Source: Corynebacterium zhongnanshanii (GTDB lineage Bacteria > Actinomycetota > Actinomycetes > Mycobacteriales > Mycobacteriaceae). From it: 64,000 nt of DNA. A program made the position numbers and the translations under genes. The stretch lies in contig NZ_CP061033.1 in NCBI RefSeq assembly GCF_014490575.1, positions 1,426,001 through 1,490,000 on the forward strand. Direction: 5' to 3'. The notes under the pieces are model-generated. The model worked only from the letters and a program-made list of their open reading frames with translations. It made no database searches and was not told the origin of the DNA. Positions 32,683 to 40,835 of the stretch are shown here, piece after piece. How positions within the stretch are numbered: the stretch's first letter is position 1; every line of letters starts with the position of its first letter.

Positions 32683-32688
32683 GGACTC

Positions 32689-32694
32689 AGTGTA
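32689..32694 (-). promoter_or_regulatory. -10-like hexamer for the LysR-domain gene
   Basis: TACACT on the minus strand, 6 nt before the ATG at 32682. Confidence 0.4.
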
Positions 32695-32740
32695 GCCCGC
32701 AGCATCGACACTGCAGGTTCCCGCCGCAATTGTGATGGTT

Positions 32741-32746
32741 TATGCT
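32741..32746 (+). promoter_or_regulatory. -10-like hexamer for DUF5997
   Basis: TATGCT lies 7 nt before the ATG at 32754 and overlaps the alternative ATG at 32742. Confidence 0.4.
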
Positions 32747-32753
32747 GACACAC

Positions 32754-33131
32754 ATGACTACAGATACTCAGGCGTCCACGTCGGCGTCCCACTCCGGCCC
32801 TCCGATGAAGCCGCTGACCGCCGCGAAGAAGCTGGGAATTCACCTTCCTGCGGCTCCCCAGGAGTTCCAAGATCACCCGCTGTCTCACGAGGAGTTCGTG
32901 GCGCTGCAGAAGAACCCGCCTGAGTGGTTGGAGACGCTGCGGCGCGAAGGTCCGCATCCTCGGCCGGAGGTTGCGCGCAAGTTGGGAATAACCATCACGG
33001 CGCTGAAGAAGCATGGGATGGACCAGGCGCTGACCACCGCGGAGATCAAGGCGCTGCTGGAACATCAGCCGGATTGGCTCCGTGAATCCCGACGCCAGCT
33101 GGCCGAAGAACGGGACAACCAGAAGAAGTAG
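32754..33131 (+). CDS. DUF5997 family protein
   Basis: A 125-residue soluble protein of the actinobacterial DUF5997 family, function unknown. After a Thr/Ser-rich tail it has KPLTAAKKLGIHLPAAP, then RPEVARKLGITITALKKHGM (about 73-92), which reads like a helix-turn-helix, then a Glu/Arg-rich end. In related genomes DUF5997 is often next to a LysR effector-domain gene, as here. It may supply DNA binding to that partner; this is inference. Confidence 0.8.
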   Translation: MTTDTQASTSASHSGPPMKPLTAAKKLGIHLPAAPQEFQDHPLSHEEFVALQKNPPEWLETLRREGPHPRPEVARKLGITITALKKHGMDQALTTAEIKALLEHQPDWLRESRRQLAEERDNQKK

Positions 33132-33203
33132 CGGCCGCGGCGCTGTGACACGCGCTGCGCGGCGATGGCGGCTGCCACGTAAAAGCGCCGCACAAAAGGA
33201 GGA

Positions 33204-33245
33204 AGGGTGCATCCCCCACCACCTCAGTGGCGTGGGATGCACCCT
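33204..33245. terminator. Hairpin after DUF5997
   Basis: AGGGTGCATCCC and GGGATGCACCCT form a perfect 12-bp stem with an 18-nt loop, 72 bp after the DUF5997 stop. There is no T-tract on the plus strand, so termination is likely but not certain. Confidence 0.6.
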
Positions 33246-33483
33246 CAAATACTGCGGGAACCAAGGTGACGAGCCTTGAGAAGTGTTCCCTCTTTAAAAG
33301 ATCCACCGTGAACTTCCTACGGGTGACGAGTCCGTGGGCAGTGAACCTTTCGAAGCCTGGTACAACATCCAAAACCGCAGCCTTGCGAGAGGGAGAAGAG
33401 AGAAAACCTCTGCATGGGCGAACTAGGGAGTGTTCGTACTGTTGGCTTATCCACAACTGCAGTGCGCCTCGGGTGACTAGCCC

Positions 33484-33519
33484 TTGACACGTTCACTAAG
33501 TTAGCTAATGCTTACCTAG
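33484..33519 (+). promoter_or_regulatory. Strong promoter overlapped by a DtxR-like box
   Basis: TTGACA (33484-33489), a 16-bp spacer and TAATGC (33506-33511) form a near-consensus promoter. The 19 bases at 33501-33519 match 13 of 19 positions of the DtxR/IdeR consensus TTAGGTTAGCCTAACCTAA and cover the -10, as expected for iron-dependent repression. No annotated gene starts directly downstream. Confidence 0.5.
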
Positions 33520-33520
33520 C

Positions 33521-33568
33521 ATGTCAAGACATTTCGCAACATTCATGTTTCCAAATGGGTCAATCTAG
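33521..33568 (+). other. Possible 15-residue leaderless peptide or small RNA start
   Basis: An ATG lies 9 nt after the -10 at 33506-33511 and opens a 15-codon frame (MSRHFATFMFPNGSI). Whether it is translated is unknown; the transcript may instead be a small RNA or a long leader for the acyl-CoA dehydrogenase. The rest of 33246-33865 shows no supported gene; 33590-33620 is an A/T-rich tract. Confidence 0.25.
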
Positions 33569-33697
33569 CGGAAATACCCAGGTCGCAGGCTTAAAATATT
33601 TTTGAAAAAAATTTGGCAAACCCACCCCAGATGCCCCTCACTCCACCCACCCAACCCCCTTCCCTGAGCGGAAATTTCACGACCAGCGCAACGATGG

Positions 33698-33703
33698 TAC
33701 TAT
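33698..33703 (+). promoter_or_regulatory. -10-like element upstream of acyl-CoA dehydrogenase
   Basis: TACTAT in an AT-rich patch could start the acyl-CoA dehydrogenase mRNA with a leader of about 155 nt. Confidence 0.35.
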
Positions 33704-33865
33704 TTTCATTAGTAACGCGAGATGAGCGTCACACTTTCATGTAAGCCCATCGGCTGAAGCGCTGGTCGCGTCAGCGATGAGGCCACATGCACAAGTGGTT
33801 CACAACAGTCAAAGTCGCCCCTGCCCCACCAGGCGGCACGGGTGGTTGAGAGGAAGAACAGAACT

Positions 33866-35041
33866 ATGAAGAATTTCTTGCCACGTAACATCTTCGAAGA
33901 AGAGCACAACATGTTCCGCGAGGCCTGCCGCGACTTCGTCAACGCAGAGGTCAAGCCAAACGTTGAGCGCTGGCACGAGCAGGGCTACTGCGACCGCTCC
34001 CTGTTCGAGAAGGCCGGCCAGCAGGGTCTGCTGGGCATGATGGCTCCTGAGGAGTTCGGTGGCGGCGGACAGGCCGGCGACTACCGCTTCAACGCCATCC
34101 TGTCCGAGGAGCTGGCTGAGGCTGACTCCGGTTCCGTGATCGTGGGAATCCAGACCATCAACGACCTGGTCATCCCTTACCTGGACCGCTTCGCCAACGA
34201 CGAGCAGAAGGAGCGCTTCCTGAAGCCACTGTGCTCCGGTGAGAAGATCGCCGCACTGGCTATGACCGAGCCTGGCGCAGGTGCTGACCTGGCCGGTATC
34301 CGCTCTGTTGCTCGCAAGGACGAGAACGGCGACTTCATCCTGAATGGCGCCAAGACCTTCATCTCCAACGGTGTCCAGGCTGACTTCACCCTGGTTGTTG
34401 CCGTCACCAACCCAGAAGCTGGCCGCGCTGGCGTGTCCATGCTGATCATCGAAGATGGCATGGAGGGCTACACCAAGACCGGCCCACTGAAGAAGGTTGG
34501 TCTGAAGTCTCAGGACACCGCTGAGCTGTCCTTCGAAGACGTTCGCATCCCTAAGGAGAACCTGCTGGGTGAAGAGGGTGCCGCCTTCGGCTACCTGCGC
34601 ACCAACCTGGCTCAGGAGCGTCTGTCCATCGCCGTTGGTTCCGTGGCAACCTCTCGCCGCGCCTTCGACCTGGTGTACAAGCACTCCCAGGATCGCAAGA
34701 CCTTCGGTAACCGCCTGATCGACCACCAGGCATACCGCTGGGAGCTGGCCAAGATGGCTACCGAGATCCAGTCCGCACAGTCCTTCGTGGACGCTGCGAT
34801 CGTGGAGAAGGTCAACGGCACCCTGGACGAGGTCACCGGCGCTATGGCCAAGTACCTGACCACCGAGCTGCAGATCAAGGTTGTCAACGAGGCCCTGCAG
34901 CTGCACGGTGGCTACGGCTTCATGATGGAGTACCCAATCGCTACCCACTACCTGGACTCCCGCGTTCAGCCAATCTACGGTGGTCCAAACGAGATCATGA
35001 TCGAGATCATCTCCCGCCGTCTGGCAAAGGGCGACAAGTAA
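33866..35041 (+). CDS. Acyl-CoA dehydrogenase (long-chain / isovaleryl type layout)
   Basis: Complete 391-residue flavoenzyme of fatty-acid oxidation. ALAMTEPGAGADLAG marks the middle domain, and QLHGGYGFMMEYP and RVQPIYGGPNEIM the C-terminal domain. The Glu of the common YEG motif is Gly here (IYGG). The catalytic base is instead likely the Glu of AQERLSIA, as in long-chain and isovaleryl-CoA dehydrogenases. GAGAGGAAG precedes the ATG at 33866. Codon use is very uniform and optimal, suggesting high expression. It stands alone before a strong terminator. Confidence 0.94.
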   Translation: MKNFLPRNIFEEEHNMFREACRDFVNAEVKPNVERWHEQGYCDRSLFEKAGQQGLLGMMAPEEFGGGGQAGDYRFNAILSEELAEADSGSVIVGIQTINDLVIPYLDRFANDEQKERFLKPLCSGEKIAALAMTEPGAGADLAGIRSVARKDENGDFILNGAKTFISNGVQADFTLVVAVTNPEAGRAGVSMLIIEDGMEGYTKTGPLKKVGLKSQDTAELSFEDVRIPKENLLGEEGAAFGYLRTNLAQERLSIAVGSVATSRRAFDLVYKHSQDRKTFGNRLIDHQAYRWELAKMATEIQSAQSFVDAAIVEKVNGTLDEVTGAMAKYLTTELQIKVVNEALQLHGGYGFMMEYPIATHYLDSRVQPIYGGPNEIMIEIISRRLAKGDK

Positions 35042-35106
35042 GCCCCACAGTGCGCTTAAAGCCTAAGTTCTAGGCTCAGGCTCGCCTCCCTAGAGGCAGC
35101 AAGCCC

Positions 35107-35144
35107 AGCCGCTCATCCTCCTTCGGGGAGGATGGGCGGCTTTT
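35107..35144 (+). terminator. Rho-independent terminator of acyl-CoA dehydrogenase
   Basis: AGCCGCTCATCCTCC pairs with GGAGGATGGGCGGCT (one T-G pair) around a TTCGG loop, followed by TTT. Confidence 0.93.
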
Positions 35145-35189
35145 GCCGTCTGCGCAAGCTTCCGCAAGCCATCGGCACTGCGAAAGGCT

Positions 35190-35202
35190 CCCCCCCCCCC
35201 CC
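35190..35202. repeat. Poly-C tract of 13 bases
   Basis: A homopolymer of 13 C lies 28 bp beyond the moaD stop codon. Such tracts slip easily in replication and sequencing. Confidence 0.85.
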
Positions 35203-35230
35203 ACAAGACTCGCTGCCTTCGATACCCGCA

Positions 35231-35494
35231 CTACCCGCCGGCGAAGGGGGGCATCACATCCACCCGGCTGGCGCCTTCCAAGGCCGCGTCCTGATCGCGG
35301 CGCATGCCGTCCACAAGGAAGCTGCACTGGGTGAGAACCTCTGCGAGAGCAAGGCCGGCGTCGGTCATCTCTGCGTGGCGACTCCCGAGCAGCGCAATCA
35401 GATCAGCGAGCGTGGCAGGGACGTCCTCGATGAGTTCCTGCGACGTACCCGCAGCGGCTTTGGCAGCAGCGAAGTAATGGACGGAGATGCTCAT
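35231..35494 (-). CDS. moaD: Molybdopterin synthase small subunit MoaD
   Basis: Ubiquitin-like sulfur carrier for molybdopterin. It has 87 residues and ends FAGG, the C-terminal Gly-Gly that MoeB adenylates. HYFAAAKAAAG is the family's first strand and helix, and FLVDGMRRDQDAALEGASRVDVMPP the central part. TAGGCT lies 8 nt before the ATG, so it is probably leaderless. It is divergent from the mogA-moaE gene by about 130 bp. Confidence 0.92.
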   Translation of the reverse strand: MSISVHYFAAAKAAAGTSQELIEDVPATLADLIALLGSRHAEMTDAGLALAEVLTQCSFLVDGMRRDQDAALEGASRVDVMPPFAGG

Positions 35495-35502
35495 GGTGAT
35501 TA

Positions 35503-35508
35503 AGCCTA
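35503..35508 (-). promoter_or_regulatory. -10-like hexamer for moaD
   Basis: TAGGCT on the minus strand, 8 nt before the ATG at 35494. Confidence 0.4.
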
Positions 35509-35627
35509 GCGCCGCCACAACACTGTGGAGTGTAGGGGCGGTTCGGTAGGGTGGATGACGATTCGGCTGCGCGCACTACGGTGGCCAGCTATCGCATGAT
35601 ATCGCGCGCGCAACATGAGGAGTGAGC

Positions 35628-36599
35628 ATGAGTGAACGTCAGCGAACCGGACTGGTCATCGTCGCGTCGACTCGCGCCGCCCACGGAGTGTACGACGATC
35701 GCTCCGGCCCCATCGCCGTGGAATTCCTGCGCGCTCACGGCTTCACCACCCCGGATGCCATCGTTGTCCCCGACGCCCACATAGCCCACGCCGTGGACAG
35801 CGCACTGGGTCACAACCCGCCATCTGTGCTGCTCACCTCGGGCGGCACAGGCGTCACCTCGGACGATCTGACTGTGGAGGCTGTCACGCCTCACATCACC
35901 AAACCGCTGCCTGGGCTGGTGCAGGATTTCTTTGCACGGGGCCTTGCGCACACGCCGCTGGCGATCACCTCTCGCGCGGTCGCGGGCATTGCTGGCAGCA
36001 CCGTAGTGATGACGCTTCCGGGGTCCACCGGCGGGGTGAAAGACGGGATCGCCACGCTGGAGCCGGTGCTGCAGCATCTGGTGGATCTAGTGGGTCTGGA
36101 GGGCTCGCATGGTTCTGAGGCAGCCGGCACGGCCACAGGTGGCACGGGGCCGGCGGATGGCATGGCTCCGGGTGGCACGGTGCTGCACGCCTCGATCATG
36201 TCCACCCCGATCGAGGACGTGGTGGACGCCGCCGTGGCCCAGACCGCCACCGAGGCCGATGGGGCGGTCGTCACGTTCCACGGGGTTGTCCGGAATCACG
36301 ACGCCGGCCACTCAGTCCTGTCCTTGGACTACACCTGCCACCCCACCGCGGACGCGGAGATCCAACGCGTCGCCGAGGAGGTGGCCAGCGCCTACCCGAA
36401 CGTGCGCCTGTGGACAGCTCACCGCATTGGGCACTTAGCCATTGGCGACGTGGCTTTTGCTGTGGTTGCCGCCTCTGCTCATCGCGCGGAGGCCTTCGCC
36501 GCCTGCTCCCTGCTGACTGATCGGGTAAAGGCTGAGGTCCCGATCTGGAAGGAGCAGCAGCTCAGCGATGGTTCAGCCCAGTGGGTGGGGTTGGAATGA
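35628..36599 (+). CDS. MogA/MoaB - MoaE fusion protein
   Basis: A 323-residue fusion. Residues about 1-155 are a MogA/MoaB molybdopterin adenylyltransferase domain, with VLLTSGGTGVTSDDLT and MTLPGSTGGVKDG. After a Gly/Ala linker, about 185-323 are MoaE, the large subunit of molybdopterin synthase, with DGAVVTFHGVVRNHD, AHRIGHLAIGD and the catalytic VPIWKEQQ near the end. The protein would join two consecutive steps, dithiolene formation and adenylylation. GAGGAG lies 5 nt before the ATG at 35628. It overlaps moeB by ATGA. Confidence 0.93.
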   Translation: MSERQRTGLVIVASTRAAHGVYDDRSGPIAVEFLRAHGFTTPDAIVVPDAHIAHAVDSALGHNPPSVLLTSGGTGVTSDDLTVEAVTPHITKPLPGLVQDFFARGLAHTPLAITSRAVAGIAGSTVVMTLPGSTGGVKDGIATLEPVLQHLVDLVGLEGSHGSEAAGTATGGTGPADGMAPGGTVLHASIMSTPIEDVVDAAVAQTATEADGAVVTFHGVVRNHDAGHSVLSLDYTCHPTADAEIQRVAEEVASAYPNVRLWTAHRIGHLAIGDVAFAVVAASAHRAEAFAACSLLTDRVKAEVPIWKEQQLSDGSAQWVGLE

Positions 36600-37762
36600 G
36601 TGAATACAACAACGCCGAACAGGCAACGCAGGCCGAGCGCTACGCCCGCCAGGTCGCGCTCACTGGTTTCGGGGCCGAGGCCCAGGAGGCACTCGCGGCC
36701 TCAACCGTGGCACTCATCGGCGCCGGCGGACTAGGCTCCCCCGCCATCCAATACCTCGCCGGGGCTGGGGTGGGGCGCCTCATCCTCATCGACGACGACG
36801 CGGTGGACGTATCCAACCTGCATCGCCAGACCATCCACCCCACGCGTGCCGTGGGGCGGGCCAAGGTGGACTCGGCGCGCGAGGCCGCGCTGGCGATCAA
36901 CCCGACCATCCAGGTCACCACGCACTGCTGCCGGCTGACGCATTCCAACGCCGATGGGCTGCTCGAGGGCGCGGACGTTGTTCTCGACGGCAGTGATAAC
37001 TTCCCCACACGGCACATCGCCTCCGCGGCATGCGCCCGGCGCGGCATTCCCCACGTGTGGGGCTCGGTGCTGGGATTCCAGGCGCAGCTCAGTGTGTTCT
37101 GGGCGGGTCACGGACCAATCTACGAGGACTTATATCCACATCCGCCGGCTCCGGGGAGCGTTCCGAACTGCGCCGAGGCCGGAACCCTGGGCCCAATCGT
37201 GGGAGTGGTGGGAAGCGCCATGGCACTGGAGGCCATCAAACTTCTCACGGGTGTGGGCGAACCGTTGATGGGGCGTATCGGAATTTTCGATTCCTTGGAG
37301 GCCAGCTGGGACTTCGTCCCCCTGCAGGCCGACCCGTCGGTTGCTGAGCGCATCATCGCGCACGGGCCGGTGGTTGATGAGATCCTCACCACCACCGAGG
37401 TGCCGCAGGCATGCTACACGGGTGACCTGCCGCTCATCGACGTGCGCGAGGCCCACGAGTTCCAGGCCGCCTTCATCCCTGGCGCCATCCACATTCCCTT
37501 AAGTGCCTTAGCGGAGAATCCTTCCGCGTTGGCGATCACCGGCCCGGCCGTGGTGTACTGCGCCGCGGGCGTGCGCAGCGCAACCGCCATCGATGTGTGG
37601 CAGAAGCTCGGGGCATCGGGGCTGGTCAGCTTGGCGGGAGGTATTCATGCGCACGCAGATCGAGGCGGTCCTCTCACGCGGAATGTGTCGCGGGCGGGAG
37701 AGTTGGGCGTCGTTGTTCATCAGGATTCACAGGCAGCCAACGGCGAGGGGGACACGGCATGA
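36596..37762 (+). CDS. moeB: MoeB-type adenylyltransferase with rhodanese domain
   Basis: Activates the C-terminus of MoaD and, through its rhodanese domain, probably supplies sulfur. It has 388 residues. GAGGLGSPAIQYLAGAG and LIDDDAVDVSNLHRQ bind ATP, and VLDGSDNFPTRH follows. The rhodanese domain (about 285-375) has LIDVREAHE and the persulfide Cys in YCAAGVRSA. It differs from the thiF paralogue in sequence but shares the same layout. Coupled at both ends in the moa operon. Confidence 0.93.
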   Translation: MSEYNNAEQATQAERYARQVALTGFGAEAQEALAASTVALIGAGGLGSPAIQYLAGAGVGRLILIDDDAVDVSNLHRQTIHPTRAVGRAKVDSAREAALAINPTIQVTTHCCRLTHSNADGLLEGADVVLDGSDNFPTRHIASAACARRGIPHVWGSVLGFQAQLSVFWAGHGPIYEDLYPHPPAPGSVPNCAEAGTLGPIVGVVGSAMALEAIKLLTGVGEPLMGRIGIFDSLEASWDFVPLQADPSVAERIIAHGPVVDEILTTTEVPQACYTGDLPLIDVREAHEFQAAFIPGAIHIPLSALAENPSALAITGPAVVYCAAGVRSATAIDVWQKLGASGLVSLAGGIHAHADRGGPLTRNVSRAGELGVVVHQDSQAANGEGDTA

Positions 37763-38886
37763 GCGTTGTGGCCCTCGGCACCCCCTCCCCGCCTGCCCCC
37801 AGCGCGGCCGAGCGGCGCGACGCCCTAGCCAGCCCAGTCCTGGACGATCGCTACGGGCGCGTAGCCCGGGACCTGCGCGTATCCCTCACCGACCGCTGCA
37901 ACCTGCGCTGCACCTACTGCATGCCCGAGGAAGGGCTGGACTGGATGGCGCAAGACACGATGCTCAGCAACGACGAGGTGATTCGCCTCATCCGCATCGC
38001 GGTGGAGGAACTCGGCATCCGGCACGTGCGCTTCACCGGCGGTGAGCCGCTGCTGCGGCGCGGCCTGGAGGACATCATCGCGGCTACGCATCAGCTGACC
38101 ACCGACCTGGGGCAGCCCGTGCGCACGGCGCTGACCACCAACGGGCTGGGGTTGGACAAACGCGCGTCGGCGCTGGCACGGGTGGGGCTGGATCGCGTGA
38201 ATGTGTCCCTGGATACGATCGACCGGCAGCGCTACGCCACACTCACCCGGCGCGATCGCCTGGAAGATGTGCTGGCGGGTATCGAGGCGGCCGTTGCAGC
38301 GGGGCTGAATCCCGTGAAAATCAACGCTGTGGTGATGCCGAACACCAATGAAGAAGATATTGTGCCGCTGGCGAAATACTGCCTGGAACATGGCCTTGAA
38401 CTGCGGTTTATTGAGCAGATGCCGCTGGGGCCACGTGAGCAGTGGCGTCGGGACAACATGGTCACCGCCGAGCAGATCCTGGAGCGGCTGGGCGAGCGCT
38501 TTCACCTGTCCCCGGTGGTGGAGCCGCGTGGGTCGGCGCCGGCGGAGCTGTGGACGGCGGTGGCGCGCGACGATGGGCGCGAGCAGGACACGGCGCGCGG
38601 GCAGGACAGCGCGCGGCTGCAGGGGACGATCGGCGTGATTGCGTCGGTCACGCATTCCTTTTGCGGCGCGTGCGATCGCACCCGCCTTACAGCCGATGGC
38701 GCGGTCCGGACATGCCTGTTCGCCCGGACGGAAACTTCGCTGCGGCAGGCGCTGCGGCAAGGCGCCAGCGACCGGGAGCTGGCGGACATGTGGCGCGTGG
38801 CAATGTGGGGCAAGCTGCCGGGCCATGGCATTGACCGTCCGGATTTCCTGCAGCCGCAGAGGCTGATGTCCGCTATCGGCGGGTAA
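37759..38886 (+). CDS. moaA: GTP 3',8-cyclase MoaA
   Basis: Radical SAM enzyme that starts molybdopterin synthesis from GTP. It has 375 residues. The radical SAM cluster is CNLRCTYC near residue 48. The second 4Fe-4S site is FCGACDRTRL plus the later Cys in VRTCLF. The chain ends in Gly-Gly, which is needed in MoaA enzymes. The ATG overlaps the moeB stop (ATGA). A stretch of about 15 Asp/Arg/Gln residues near 265-285 is an insertion. Confidence 0.96.
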   Translation: MSVVALGTPSPPAPSAAERRDALASPVLDDRYGRVARDLRVSLTDRCNLRCTYCMPEEGLDWMAQDTMLSNDEVIRLIRIAVEELGIRHVRFTGGEPLLRRGLEDIIAATHQLTTDLGQPVRTALTTNGLGLDKRASALARVGLDRVNVSLDTIDRQRYATLTRRDRLEDVLAGIEAAVAAGLNPVKINAVVMPNTNEEDIVPLAKYCLEHGLELRFIEQMPLGPREQWRRDNMVTAEQILERLGERFHLSPVVEPRGSAPAELWTAVARDDGREQDTARGQDSARLQGTIGVIASVTHSFCGACDRTRLTADGAVRTCLFARTETSLRQALRQGASDRELADMWRVAMWGKLPGHGIDRPDFLQPQRLMSAIGG

Positions 38887-38943
38887 ATACAGATGCTGGA
38901 GAGGCTGAGCAGGCCAAATAAGTCAGAGCGGGAGGAGCAACCG

Positions 38944-40347
38944 ATGAATCAGGCGCACGCAGATCAAGTGCACACGCACAACACGCACGCAGATGGGTGC
39001 TGCCCGCCAACGCACCCGCACGGCGCGCAGGGCTACCGCTCCATCGAGGAGCACTACGCTCAGACCATCGCCCTGGCCGAACAATGCAAGATTACGGACA
39101 CGGCACTGGCCAGCGCCCCTGAGGCGGCAGGCCTGTACCTCGCCGAAGCCGTGCACGCGCGCCTGCCGATCCCGCCGTGGAGCAACTCCGCGATGGACGG
39201 TTTCCTGGTCCGTCGGGAGGATGTGCTGGGCAGCGAGCAGTCCCCGGTGGCTCTGCCCATCACTCTTCCCGTGGCTGGCGATGTCCCCGCCGGGCATGCT
39301 GCACGCGCCGTCCCGCCGGGCCACGCCGTGCGCATCATGACGGGTGCGCCGATCCGCGAGCAGGACCTGGATCACGTGCTGGTGATTCCCGTGGAGTTCA
39401 CGAACATTCCCGCCGACCCGCATCCGCTGCCGACTGAGGTGACGATCCATCAGGTGGGTGGCGCCGCCATCCGTCCTCGAAGTGCGAATATCCAGGTCGG
39501 TGACCTGATTGCGCAGGCGGGGTCGCGAGTTGATGCGGGGTTGATCGCCGCGTTCATTTCGGCCGGTACGATTGATATTTCCGTCCGACGCCCAGCCTCC
39601 ATCGCCATAGTCTCCAGCGGGGATGAGCTTCTCGACCCGGCGGCTATACGGGGTGGGCTTGCCGAGGGGATGATCCCTGACTCCAACGGTCCGATGCTTG
39701 CGGCATTGCTGCGTCAGGCGGGATACAGCCAGGTGACCGTGGCGTACACATCGGATGAGCCTGAGGAGTTTTCCCGCACGCTGGATGAGTTGAGCCAACG
39801 GCACGACATGATCATCACCACCGGTGGCGTATCTGCGGGAGCGTTCGATGTCACGCGTCAGGTGGGTGAGGAAAAGGACGTGTGGTTCGGCCCGGTGAAC
39901 ATGAAGCCGGGGAAGCCGCAGGGGTTGGGGCGGTGGAACAAGGCGATGCTGGTGTGTCTGCCAGGAAACCCGGTGGCGGTGTGGGTGAGCTTTCACATCT
40001 TCGTCCGGCCTGCCTTGGATGCGCTGCAGGGGTTGGGGGCACAGCCACGGCGGGTGATCCCGGCGGTGGCTGGTGCTCGTTTCCCCAGCTCGGGAGATCG
40101 TACGGGCGCTGTGCCGGTGCGGTTAGAGTTCGCGGAGTCGCAGGATCTTCAGCGCGGGTCTGAACGCGGGTCTGAGCGGGGAGTCGAGCAGCTGTTCCCC
40201 GTGGCCCTCCCCTACTCGGAGTCCCATTTGGGCAGCCATTTCGTTGGCTCGCTCGGCAATCTGGACGGGATCGTCATCGTGGAGGCCGACCCCAGCCCGT
40301 CTGTGCAGCCGGGTGATATCGTGTCGGTTATCGTGACCAGCGGCTAG
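38944..40347 (+). CDS. moeA: Molybdopterin molybdenumtransferase MoeA with His-rich N-terminus
   Basis: Inserts molybdenum into adenylylated molybdopterin. It has 467 residues, against about 410 usually. The extra part is an N-terminal segment (about 4-30) rich in His with two adjacent Cys (HTHNTH, GCCPPTHPHG), which could bind metal. Then come PPWSNSAMDGF, GDVPAGH, MTGAPI, the MPT-binding TTGGVSAGAFD and GNPVAVWVSF. GGGAGGAG precedes the ATG at 38944. It lies 57 bp after moaA. Confidence 0.93.
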   Translation: MNQAHADQVHTHNTHADGCCPPTHPHGAQGYRSIEEHYAQTIALAEQCKITDTALASAPEAAGLYLAEAVHARLPIPPWSNSAMDGFLVRREDVLGSEQSPVALPITLPVAGDVPAGHAARAVPPGHAVRIMTGAPIREQDLDHVLVIPVEFTNIPADPHPLPTEVTIHQVGGAAIRPRSANIQVGDLIAQAGSRVDAGLIAAFISAGTIDISVRRPASIAIVSSGDELLDPAAIRGGLAEGMIPDSNGPMLAALLRQAGYSQVTVAYTSDEPEEFSRTLDELSQRHDMIITTGGVSAGAFDVTRQVGEEKDVWFGPVNMKPGKPQGLGRWNKAMLVCLPGNPVAVWVSFHIFVRPALDALQGLGAQPRRVIPAVAGARFPSSGDRTGAVPVRLEFAESQDLQRGSERGSERGVEQLFPVALPYSESHLGSHFVGSLGNLDGIVIVEADPSPSVQPGDIVSVIVTSG

Positions 40348-40364
40348 GAAGGCTCACATTCACC

Positions 40365-40835
40365 ATGGACTTCACTCATCTCGATCATCGCGGCTCCGCC
40401 TACATGGTGGATGTCACCGACAAGAAACCCACGGTCCGGACTGCCACGGCGGTCGGGCAGGTAGCGTGCTCCCCTGAGGTGCTGCAGGCTCTTCGCGACG
40501 GCACTGTCCCCAAAGGTGATGTCCTGGCGGTGGCACGCATCGCGGGCATCTCCGCGGCAAAGAAGGTGCCCGAGCTGCTGCCCCTGGCTCATACGATCGG
40601 GGTGCACGGCTGCTCGGTGGAGCTGGAAATCAAGGATGATCACGTCGCCATCTCCGCGACGGTGCGCACGGCCGATCGCACGGGCGTGGAGATGGAGGCA
40701 CTCACGGCTGTGTCCGTTGCGGCGCTGAATGTAATCGACATGGTCAAGGGAGTGGATCGCAGCGCATACATTCGCACGTGTGGAATCACGGCGAAGTCCG
40801 GGGGACGTTCTGGAGATTGGTCCCGTGAGCTTTAA
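40365..40835 (+). CDS. moaC: Cyclic pyranopterin monophosphate synthase MoaC
   Basis: Converts the MoaA product into cyclic pyranopterin monophosphate. It has 156 residues, the normal length. DVTDKKPTVRTA at the N-terminus, the active-site LLPLAHTIGVHGCSVELEI and the GVEMEALTAVSVAALNVIDMVKGVD stretch with the catalytic Lys are all present. Its 3' end overlaps modA by 11 bp. Confidence 0.96.
   Translation: MDFTHLDHRGSAYMVDVTDKKPTVRTATAVGQVACSPEVLQALRDGTVPKGDVLAVARIAGISAAKKVPELLPLAHTIGVHGCSVELEIKDDHVAISATVRTADRTGVEMEALTAVSVAALNVIDMVKGVDRSAYIRTCGITAKSGGRSGDWSREL

Noticed and set aside
33046..33456. 136-residue frame on the minus strand after DUF5997
   Set aside because: It overlaps the end of DUF5997, crosses the hairpin at 33204-33245 and has no recognisable domain. 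A decayed gene remnant cannot be excluded.
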